DNA from: Candidatus Peregrinibacteria bacterium CG10_big_fil_rev_8_21_14_0_10_49_10
GTDB taxonomy: Bacteria; Patescibacteriota; Gracilibacteria; Peribacterales; Peribacteraceae
Direction: 5' to 3'
Assembly: GCA_002772545.1 (NCBI GenBank)
Contig: PFDR01000061.1
Coordinates: 37,416 to 88,596, forward strand
DNA length: 51,181 nucleotides
In this document: positions 44,861 through 51,181 of the stretch, one piece after another
How the letters are laid out: each line of letters opens with the position of its first letter
Position numbering within the stretch: position 1 is the stretch's first letter
Program-made: the position numbers and the translations under genes
Notes under the pieces: generated by a model
Seen by the model: the letters and a program-made list of their open reading frames with translations, nothing else
What the model was told of the DNA's origin: nothing
Database searches by the model: none

Positions 44861-46618
44861 ATGCATAGAGTTTCCCTCAAAGTCACAGGCGCACAAGGCC
44901 AAGGAGTAAACTCTGTGGGCGAGATTTGCGGAAAAGGACTCAAACAGGCGGGGTACTGTGTGTTCGGGTACCGCGAGTATATGTCCCTTATTATTGGCGG
45001 ACATTCCAGTTACCAAATAGATGTGTCGTACGAGAGAGTGGAAAGCTCCGAGGTCCAGTGCGACATCATCATGAACTTTAACCATTACGGGTTTGAGCAG
45101 CACCACACAGAGGTAAAGGATGGGGGAATTTTTTTGCACCAAACACCCATGTGGAAGTTTACAAACGAGCAGAATGCCTACTTTGCGGAGCACAACATCA
45201 CCGTTATGTATCTGCCGGTGGAAGAGATGCTCAAAAAACTCAAGGCGCCGCAGATTCTCTCCAACATGTACATTACATCCATTGTCTGGATGCTTTTGGG
45301 ACAAAGTGCAGAAGTGCTTAAAGAACTGGTGCAGGAGCAGTTTGGGCACAAAGGAGAAAAGATTGTGCAGAAGAACTACGAGTGTATAGAGGAGGGGATG
45401 ACATTTCTCGCCGAGCACCCGGAGCTCAAACCTGTGGAAATGATGCAACCTGATCCCAAATGGAAGGAGTGCCTGTATCTCACCGGGAGCGAAGCTATAG
45501 GACTCGGCCTTATTCATGCCGGATGCCGCATGTACACCGGGTACCCTATGACACCTGCCTCACCCCTGCTTAAGTATCTGGCAGAAATGCAGAACAAAAC
45601 CGGCATGATCATCAAGCAGGCAGAAGATGAAATTACAGCCGTGCAGATGGCGAGCGGTGCCATGCTTATGGGCACCCGGGCAGCGACCGGAACATCCGGC
45701 GGAGGGTTTGATCTTATGACCGAGACCATTTCCTTAAATGGCATCATCGAGAATCCTTTGGTGGTCTTTCTTTTCCAGAGGCAGGGGCCTTCTACGGGGC
45801 TTCCTACATGGACAGGGCAGGGAGATCTGCATCTTGCTGTGGGAGCCGCTCATGGCGAATTCCCGCGACTTGTTTTGGGTGTAAGTGATGCACAGGACGG
45901 GTTTGATCTCATGCCGGAGGCTTTCAACTATGCAGAGGAGTTTCAAACGGTAGTGATTATTGTTGCGGATAAACAGATTGCAGAAGGTCTCTATACACAG
46001 GAGCCGTATGATCTTACAAAGGCAGAAATACGTCGTGGCAATCTGGTCACCGATCCTGCAGAACTGGAAAAACTGACGTCTGCAGACCGGTACAATCCCG
46101 CAGCGAAAGACGGTGTTTCTCCACGCTGGTTACCGGGTGCCAAAGCCGCAACGTATTGCGCACAGGGAGACGAACACGATGCGGAAGGCAATGTGAGTGA
46201 AAGCGGCGAGAATGCCATAGCACAAATGGAGAAGCGCATGGCTAAAATGGAAGCACTCAAAAAAGCACTGCCCGACCCCGATGTCTACGGTGAACAGAAG
46301 AGCCCGGATGTTCTTCTGGTGAGTTGGGGCAGCAATGCCAGCGCCATTCACGATGCACTGAAACATGAAGCATTCACCAAAAAGAAAATTGCCTACGTGC
46401 ACTACAGTTACCTCTGGCCGCTCAAAACGGAGAAACTCCATGCACTGGCCAAAAAGGCCAAGACAAGCATCCTTATCGAAAGTAATTACCAGGGGCAGCT
46501 GGGTCGTATGATCCGGCAGGAGTGTGGCCTCGCCTTTGACCATCAGATTCTGAAGTACGACGGTCGTCCCTTCTTTTACAATGAACTTGTGGAGAAACTT
46601 TCCTCCGCTCTCTCATGA
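44861..46618 (+). CDS. korA: 2-oxoacid:acceptor oxidoreductase, fused gamma-alpha subunit
   Basis: A 585-aa subunit from ATG 44861 (MHRVSLKVTGAQGQGVNSVG). Residues 1-190 are the gamma domain (GAQGQGVNSVGE, GHSSYQIDVSYE), and the rest is the alpha, pyrimidine-binding domain with GLIHAGCRMYTGYPMTPASP, QAEDEITAVQMASGAMLMGT and TGTSGGGFDLMTE. The enzyme decarboxylates 2-oxoacids to acyl-CoA with TPP, passing electrons to ferredoxin or flavodoxin. Its TGA overlaps the beta-subunit ATG by four bases. Whether pyruvate, 2-oxoglutarate or branched-chain acids are used cannot be told here. Confidence 0.94.
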   Translation: MHRVSLKVTGAQGQGVNSVGEICGKGLKQAGYCVFGYREYMSLIIGGHSSYQIDVSYERVESSEVQCDIIMNFNHYGFEQHHTEVKDGGIFLHQTPMWKFTNEQNAYFAEHNITVMYLPVEEMLKKLKAPQILSNMYITSIVWMLLGQSAEVLKELVQEQFGHKGEKIVQKNYECIEEGMTFLAEHPELKPVEMMQPDPKWKECLYLTGSEAIGLGLIHAGCRMYTGYPMTPASPLLKYLAEMQNKTGMIIKQAEDEITAVQMASGAMLMGTRAATGTSGGGFDLMTETISLNGIIENPLVVFLFQRQGPSTGLPTWTGQGDLHLAVGAAHGEFPRLVLGVSDAQDGFDLMPEAFNYAEEFQTVVIIVADKQIAEGLYTQEPYDLTKAEIRRGNLVTDPAELEKLTSADRYNPAAKDGVSPRWLPGAKAATYCAQGDEHDAEGNVSESGENAIAQMEKRMAKMEALKKALPDPDVYGEQKSPDVLLVSWGSNASAIHDALKHEAFTKKKIAYVHYSYLWPLKTEKLHALAKKAKTSILIESNYQGQLGRMIRQECGLAFDHQILKYDGRPFFYNELVEKLSSALS

Positions 46619-47502
46619 ACATCCCACTCGATTCCAAAACAGGGCCCTCCATGCAGGAGTACTACACAGAGACTCCCTGTACCTGGTGTGATAATTGCGG
46701 AGACTACGGGATATGGAGTGCTACTAAGCAGGCGCTGGTGGAGTCCGGGTTGCACCCCTGGCAGGTACTGCTCTGTTTTGATGTGGGTTGCCACGGAAAC
46801 GGTGCGGATAAAATTCAGGCCTACACCTTCCACGGTCTGCACGGTCGTGTTATTCCCTTTGCCGCCGGGGCAAAACTCGCTAATCCCAACATTCCGGTCA
46901 TTGCGTTTGGCGGAGACGGAGCAAGTTTTTCCGAGGGCGTCGGCCATCTGGTTCACGGTATCCGCAGCAACTACCCCATGACCTTTGTTCTTCATAACAA
47001 CGGAAACTACGGTCTTACCACAGGCCAGGCGAGTGCGCTTACCATTCAGGATCAGCCTATGAACAGCTCACCCAATGGCATTCCTGAACGCACGCTCCGG
47101 TCCATGGACTTTGTTTTCTCGCTGGAGCCCACGTTTGTGGCCCGTACGTTTTCCGGTGATATTCCCCAGATGGTGGAGATTCTGAAGGCAGCACTTCAGC
47201 ATCGTGGCTTTGCCTTCATCGACATTCTCCAGACGTGTCCCACCTACAACAAGTTTGCCACACACCAGTATCTGCTCGAGCGTTGCAAGTCGGTAGGGGA
47301 AGACCACGATACATCAGATGTTAAACGGGCAAGAGAACTTGCGGTGGATACATCCAAAAGTATCGCAACCGGCATTCTCTACCAAAACGAAAATATTCCG
47401 AGTTTTTATGAACACCTCAAACCGCGGGAGGGGAAGAAGACCACTGCGGTACAGGAAGTAGAGAGGGTAGATGTGAGTGAGTGGATGTGGGAGTTTGTGT
47501 AG
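46615..47502 (+). CDS. korB: 2-oxoacid:acceptor oxidoreductase, beta subunit
   Basis: A 295-aa TPP-binding subunit. TPCTWCDNCGDYGIWSATKQ holds the CxxCxxC part of the [4Fe-4S] site, VIAFGGDGASFSEGVGHLVH and LHNNGNYGLTTGQASALT form the TPP/Mg site (GDG...NN), and DILQTCPTYNKF gives a further conserved Cys. It is coupled to the gamma-alpha gene by ATGA. A palindromic repeat follows the stop. Confidence 0.95.
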   Translation: MNIPLDSKTGPSMQEYYTETPCTWCDNCGDYGIWSATKQALVESGLHPWQVLLCFDVGCHGNGADKIQAYTFHGLHGRVIPFAAGAKLANPNIPVIAFGGDGASFSEGVGHLVHGIRSNYPMTFVLHNNGNYGLTTGQASALTIQDQPMNSSPNGIPERTLRSMDFVFSLEPTFVARTFSGDIPQMVEILKAALQHRGFAFIDILQTCPTYNKFATHQYLLERCKSVGEDHDTSDVKRARELAVDTSKSIATGILYQNENIPSFYEHLKPREGKKTTAVQEVERVDVSEWMWEFV

Positions 47503-47503
47503 G

Positions 47504-47653
47504 AAGGTTAAGGTTAAGGCTAAGGCTAAGATTAAGTAATTTGACCGTAGGTACTTGGTTTTTCCATATGCTGGAAGCAACGATCTCTCAAATTCAAAGA
47601 AATAACCTCTAAGGAATCTTAACCTTAACCTTAGCTTTAGCCTTAGCCTTACT
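47504..47653. repeat. TAAGGC-type palindromic intergenic repeat, copy 2
   Basis: AAGGTTAAGGTTAAGGCTAAGG... (47504-47539) faces CTTAACCTTAACCTTAGC... (47618-47653) around an 80-bp centre, between the convergent korB and RDD genes. Confidence 0.85.
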
Positions 47654-47654
47654 T

Positions 47655-48140
47655 TTATTCCTCCACAACCTCTGTTCCTGCCAGATAATCATGCAGGCAC
47701 CTTCTTGGTTCCCGGAAAATAAGTAAGCTATCTACAAAGAAGTAAATGGCATTACCCATAAGAAGAGCATTGAGCCATGTGCGCAGCACAATGAGCTGAA
47801 CAATACTTGCGTGGGTATCGCTCCCGGCATTCACCACCCTAATGTGGCAAATCATCTTTCCTATGGTCTGTCCGCGGGAAATGAGGAGCATCCACTGCAC
47901 GATGTGCACAATGAGCGTAAGGGCGAAGAACGATGTAAGAAATGCAGCTCTGCGAGCCACTTCTGCATCTATAATCAGTTGTGCTTCTATATCCACGTAT
48001 TTCTTTACTATCAGTCCCAGTGCTCCAAGCGGCGCAAATTCCAGCACAAGATCTATGATGCGTGCAAGCAGTCGCTGTTTCGTGCTTGCCAGTTTGGGTT
48101 TAAGGAGCCGCATGGACTCATAGTGGTCTATTTTCTGCAC
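47655..48140 (-). CDS. RDD family membrane protein
   Basis: A 161-aa protein. The RDD opening is LLARIIDLVLEFAPLGALGL (Arg and Asp in the first helix), followed by a second helix pair (AAFLTSFFALTLIVHIVQWM), then the conserved RGQTIGKMICHIRVV loop and a last hydrophobic segment. RDD proteins have no settled single function; some act in Na+/H+ or metabolite transport. It is alone, divergent from the LysM peptidase gene. Confidence 0.85.
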   Translation of the reverse strand: MQKIDHYESMRLLKPKLASTKQRLLARIIDLVLEFAPLGALGLIVKKYVDIEAQLIIDAEVARRAAFLTSFFALTLIVHIVQWMLLISRGQTIGKMICHIRVVNAGSDTHASIVQLIVLRTWLNALLMGNAIYFFVDSLLIFREPRRCLHDYLAGTEVVEE

Positions 48141-48150
48141 CAGAGCAATG

Positions 48151-48179
48151 TTTCTAATTTTTATAAAATATGTTATAAT
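48151..48179 (+). promoter_or_regulatory. Promoter of the LysM peptidase gene
   Basis: TTTCTA (48151-48156), 17-bp spacer and a perfect extended -10 TGTTATAAT (TATAAT at 48174-48179). Expected start about 19 nt before the ATG at 48205. Confidence 0.6.
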
Positions 48180-48204
48180 ATATTGATTACACGTCTCCTT
48201 TCCT

Positions 48205-50520
48205 ATGGGTTCAACTCAGGAACAAACCGGATCGGCACCCGAACCAACGTACAATAAAGATACTATTCAGAAGGGTGATTCCATAGCAGCTATGGTAAAA
48301 AGACAAAAGGACTATGCTGCATTTCTTCGGGACCATTGTGATCTGCTTCCATTGGCAATTCGGGCTACTTTGACCCTCAATAAGATAGAACCGGGGGCAG
48401 AGCGAAAGCTACAGGTTGGTCAGAATATTCATTTGTTCCGTCTGGAGCAGCTGAAGCAGGTTCCCTACATCCGAGATGCTCTTGCCGTAAAAGAAGCAGC
48501 GGAAGAGAAGAGGGCAAAACTGAAAGAGTCTGTAGAGAAAGGAATACTCTATAAAATTGTTCCGGGTGATTCTGTGGAAAAAATTGCCAGAACATGGGCG
48601 CAGGAATGGAATAGGGATTTTCAGGGTATATCTGCAGAAATTGTGAAAAGAAAAGGAGAAAAAATTCAGGCAGGAGACTACATTCCCAAAAAAGAAATTC
48701 AGGATCTCTTCGCAGAAGCGGGAACACAAAAACCTGCTCCGGAAGCGGTAGGGCAGGAACAAGAGGAACAGGAAGGGTCGGTGGATATCCTAAGAGGAGA
48801 TACCATAGATGGTCTTGCAAAACGATGGGGAGCAGAATTTTCTCTGGATCTCATCTATGCACGCATGGTCATAGGCGAAATTGCCAAGGACCACATGAGA
48901 GAAAAGTTCCGCAAACAGGGGAAGGAAGTTCCAACGGATATCCCCGATGAAGATATCCTTTTGTATGAAGGGGATACCTTTACGCAAGAAGAAGTTGCCA
49001 AAATTGTCGATGCTCTCCGAAAGGAGCGGAAAAGACGGGTAGCAGAGAATCCTGTGCGTCTTGAACCTCAGGATCCCAATGTGGAAGTCAGCATTCCGAA
49101 AGATGTCATGCGCATGTTTATGGAAGCAAGCACAGTGCATCCGAATCATGAATTTTACGGTTATACAAATAGTGCCGAGCTGACTGCCTATGTTGCGGAT
49201 GCGTTAAGAACAGCTTCTAGGAGTGATCCATCCGCGGAAGGAGTTGCCGTGGATTTCGACGTCATTCCTCCGGGGTCGATTGTCGTCATTAAAACTTATG
49301 TTGATGTCAAAACTGCAGAGGGAACGAAGAAGAAAATGGAATATCTGCGTTGGTTTATTGCAGACGATACGGGTTCAGATATGCGTAAGGCCGCGAAAGA
49401 CGGTGTGTTGCATATAGATATTCGTATTCCTTTTCTCACGGACGCAAAGGATCCAAAGCTCACAGAGGCGAACAAGGAAAAAGCAGATAGGGAGGCACGT
49501 AATTTTGGGAGAAGAAGGCACGAAAAGAAAGAGGCAACGGTCTACATTTTTACATCTCCGCAGATGAAAAAACTGTTTGGTCCGGGTGGTGCAGGAGAAC
49601 AAAAGCCGGCTCCCCGGGGGCAAAAAAAAGAATCCAAACCAAAACCTGAAGAAAATAAAAAAGATCGCGGCATTCCGCCTGATGCCGGACCGGAGTATGC
49701 GTACACCATTCAGCCCGGAGATACTTTAGAAACAATTGCACTGCAGAAGTATGGATCCAGAGAACGCTGGGAAGAAATTCTGGAAACTAATGAAAACATT
49801 CGCAATCCCAATCTCATCTTTGCCGGACAAACCATTCACTTGCCGCATTTGGGAGAGTTGAATGGTACGTTGAGTTCAGAGTTCCATACGGTCGCTTCGG
49901 GCGAGACACTCTCGGATGTAGCGAAGAAGTACTACGGAGATGCCATGCTCTGGCCACTGCTCTACGAAGCGAACAAGTCGCTTTTGGGTGCCAATCCCGA
50001 TCTGCTTTCACAGGGGGTGACACTTCAGTTACCCAAAAAAACAAATCGCAGGCCGGAGAAACCCATGACTGTTTCAAAAGATGTTGAACTTACGCCAAGG
50101 GATCTTCGGTATCTGGAAGATTTGCAGGAAGACTTTCGTCCGCCGGTTACTGCCTTACTACAAAAGGCACGTGCGGCCGGTCTCCGTATAGTGATTGTGC
50201 AGGGGCATCGTTCGTATGCGGAACAAGAGACACTCTACGGTAAGGGGCGTATAACCGGGGGGCCCAAGGTGACGAACGCGCAGCCGGGCCACAGTTGGCA
50301 TAATTTTGGGTACGCTGTGGATTTTGCTTTTGAGGATGAGAATGGGCGTATCAATTTTGACGAGTCCAATGACTGGCAGAAATTGGGAGAGATTGGTCGT
50401 TCCATTCCGGGGCTCAAATGGGGCGGGGACTTTAGGAGTTTTAAAGACCGTCCTCACTTCCAGTTCGATAAGAACGGGGTGACGTTGGCTTCTTTGCGGA
50501 AAGAGAGAGAAACAAGCTAG
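48205..50520 (+). CDS. LysM-repeat protein with C-terminal M15 (VanY-like) peptidase
   Basis: A 771-aa protein without an obvious signal peptide. The N-terminal half contains degenerate LysM-like units (TIQKGDSIAAMVKRQKDYA; LYKIVPGDSVEKIARTWAQE; DILRGDTIDGLAKRWGAEF). Two clear LysM domains lie near residues 500-615 (YTIQPGDTLETIALQKYGSR; HTVASGETLSDVAKKYYGDA). The C-terminal M15B peptidase (about 630-760) has VQGHRSYAEQETLYGKG, QPGHSWHNFGYAVDFAF with zinc ligands His and Asp, and the final His in KDRPHFQF. It would bind peptidoglycan and cleave the stem peptide. Multiple LysM units suggest a structural as well as enzymatic wall role. Confidence 0.92.
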   Translation: MGSTQEQTGSAPEPTYNKDTIQKGDSIAAMVKRQKDYAAFLRDHCDLLPLAIRATLTLNKIEPGAERKLQVGQNIHLFRLEQLKQVPYIRDALAVKEAAEEKRAKLKESVEKGILYKIVPGDSVEKIARTWAQEWNRDFQGISAEIVKRKGEKIQAGDYIPKKEIQDLFAEAGTQKPAPEAVGQEQEEQEGSVDILRGDTIDGLAKRWGAEFSLDLIYARMVIGEIAKDHMREKFRKQGKEVPTDIPDEDILLYEGDTFTQEEVAKIVDALRKERKRRVAENPVRLEPQDPNVEVSIPKDVMRMFMEASTVHPNHEFYGYTNSAELTAYVADALRTASRSDPSAEGVAVDFDVIPPGSIVVIKTYVDVKTAEGTKKKMEYLRWFIADDTGSDMRKAAKDGVLHIDIRIPFLTDAKDPKLTEANKEKADREARNFGRRRHEKKEATVYIFTSPQMKKLFGPGGAGEQKPAPRGQKKESKPKPEENKKDRGIPPDAGPEYAYTIQPGDTLETIALQKYGSRERWEEILETNENIRNPNLIFAGQTIHLPHLGELNGTLSSEFHTVASGETLSDVAKKYYGDAMLWPLLYEANKSLLGANPDLLSQGVTLQLPKKTNRRPEKPMTVSKDVELTPRDLRYLEDLQEDFRPPVTALLQKARAAGLRIVIVQGHRSYAEQETLYGKGRITGGPKVTNAQPGHSWHNFGYAVDFAFEDENGRINFDESNDWQKLGEIGRSIPGLKWGGDFRSFKDRPHFQFDKNGVTLASLRKERETS

Positions 50521-51065
50521 GCAGTTCTATTGGGGTTCTCCAGGTACACATTATCCGGAAAGCTCATAGCAAGGTACTCGTTTGCAAACTCCGTGTACGT
50601 GGCATTGTGATGCAGGTCTTGGTCCTGCCAAAGCCTCGTGAATTCCGTTACATCCACCGCTCCGTCGTATCCGTTTTCTTTGTTCTGCACCGTTCCGTTC
50701 TTCAAAATTTTATAGGTCCAGTGCAGGTGCGGACCCGTTGTTTGCCCGGAGTTGCCGCTCTTACAGACCGGGTCGCCCTGGTACACCTTTTGCCCGTTGG
50801 TCACCGTAACTTCCGAAAGGTGTCCGAGAATCGATTTGCGATTGGTATCTGAAATAACAAGATACAGACCGTACCCGGAGTCTCCATCATCCACTACGCT
50901 CGCCACACCATCGTGCGGAGCGTACACCACGGTTCCTTCATCCACTCCAAAGTCTATGCCGTTGTGGCCCGCATAACCCCACGCAGCATACACGTTCGGG
51001 TTCTGGCCAAAGCCCTGGGTAATAACGGGTGTTTCGGGGAGGGGGGAGAAGATCATAGTGGGCAT
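50517..51065 (-). CDS. M23 family peptidase
   Basis: A 182-aa LytM/M23 zinc endopeptidase from ATG 51065. The frame runs further upstream into a TAAGGC-type repeat, so that part is not counted. The zinc ligands are in GHNGIDFG (H-x3-D), and the second and catalytic His in GPHLHW (HxH); KSILGHLSEVTVTNGQKVYQ and GDPVCKSGNSGQTTG are the usual loops. No signal peptide is clear from this start. Its 3' end overlaps the end of the convergent M15 peptidase gene by four bases. Cell-wall remodelling is likely. Confidence 0.9.
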   Translation of the reverse strand: MPTMIFSPLPETPVITQGFGQNPNVYAAWGYAGHNGIDFGVDEGTVVYAPHDGVASVVDDGDSGYGLYLVISDTNRKSILGHLSEVTVTNGQKVYQGDPVCKSGNSGQTTGPHLHWTYKILKNGTVQNKENGYDGAVDVTEFTRLWQDQDLHHNATYTEFANEYLAMSFPDNVYLENPNRTA

Positions 51066-51067
51066 TG

Positions 51068-51096
51068 TAAGGCTAAGGCTAAGGATAAGGCTAAGC
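51068..51096. repeat. TAAGGC-type repeat, half copy 3
   Basis: GTAAGGCTAAGGCTAAGGATAAGGCTAA-like units directly upstream of the M23 start codon, like one arm of the palindromes at 4234 and 47504. Confidence 0.8.
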
Positions 51097-51162
51097 ATTT
51101 TTATATTGGAGCCTACATAATTGTTTCCTTATGTTGGAATAAGCACGTACTAAAATCCGGGC

Positions 51163-51181
51163 ATGTGGACATTTTTGCAGG
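51163..51181 (+). CDS. Possible start of a gene cut by the window edge
   Basis: ATG at 51163 opens MWTFLQ and runs off the window. A TAAAAT box at 51151-51156 lies seven bases upstream, similar to other promoter-start pairs here. Too short to identify. Confidence 0.3.

Noticed and set aside
44666-45517. A 283-aa minus-strand frame antisense to korA
   Set aside because: It has no family features and covers the strongly conserved gamma domain of the oxidoreductase on the other strand.
1-51181. UGA recoded as glycine (Gracilibacteria/SR1 code)
   Set aside because: Many intact genes end in TGA, none needs UGA read through apart from the prfB frameshift, and RF2 is present.

Overview
The window looks like a chromosome segment from a small-genome bacterium of the Candidate Phyla Radiation (Patescibacteria), possibly a Peregrinibacteria/Peribacteria relative. 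This is inference, not a database match. Supporting signs are a complete archaeal/V-type ATP synthase operon, a fused ADP-forming acetyl-CoA synthetase, a fused-subunit 2-oxoacid oxidoreductase, a histone-fold protein, many dispersed palindromic repeats in gene gaps, and many starts without a Shine-Dalgarno. UGA acts as a stop: several genes end in TGA, and RF2 (prfB) is present with its UGA-containing frameshift site. The genetic code therefore appears standard.

Layout. 1-7859: glycan assembly (methyltransferase, five glycosyltransferases, GtrA flippase-like protein, cupin, PLP sugar aminotransferase). 7896-14902: SGNH hydrolase, a methyltransferase with a duplicated 3' end, a Gfo/Idh/MocA oxidoreductase behind a candidate regulatory leader, and a carbamoyltransferase operon (two tandem 52-aa DUF5989-like proteins, SxtJ-like protein, carbamoyltransferase, NUDIX). 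15263-18543: site-2 protease, ribosomal protein L28, three look-alike transcription units for five tiny membrane proteins, a GGQ release-factor-like protein, and a histone-fold protein. 18789-24965: tRNA-Ser(CGA) followed by an accessory island whose far end repeats 13 bp of the tRNA 3' end.

The island holds a four-gene operon (GTP cyclohydrolase II fused to a nucleotidyltransferase, 2H phosphoesterase, HAD hydrolase, coiled-coil protein), a Fic protein with a possible small partner, and a two-gene unit (tandem beta-domain protein with a DUF6973-like C-terminus, then a small membrane protein). 25155-29385: prfB, two PilN/PilO-like membrane proteins, and infC-rpmI-rplT with an AUU start for infC. 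29507-39158: V-type ATP synthase operon H-I-K-E-C-F-A-B-(membrane protein)-D on the minus strand. 39308-47502: NIF3-like protein, a small unknown, ADP-forming acetyl-CoA synthetase, flavodoxin and 2-oxoacid oxidoreductase. 47655-51065: RDD protein, LysM/M15 peptidase and M23 peptidase.

Read together, 2-oxoacids would be oxidised to acyl-CoA with electrons passed to flavodoxin or ferredoxin. The acyl-CoA would then give ATP by substrate-level phosphorylation, and the V-type enzyme (Na+-type c-ring signature) would couple ATP to an ion gradient. The remaining genes build or remodel the envelope. The best candidates for undescribed biology are the small-membrane-protein array (16400-17660) and the cyclohydrolase-nucleotidyltransferase operon in the tRNA-Ser island.
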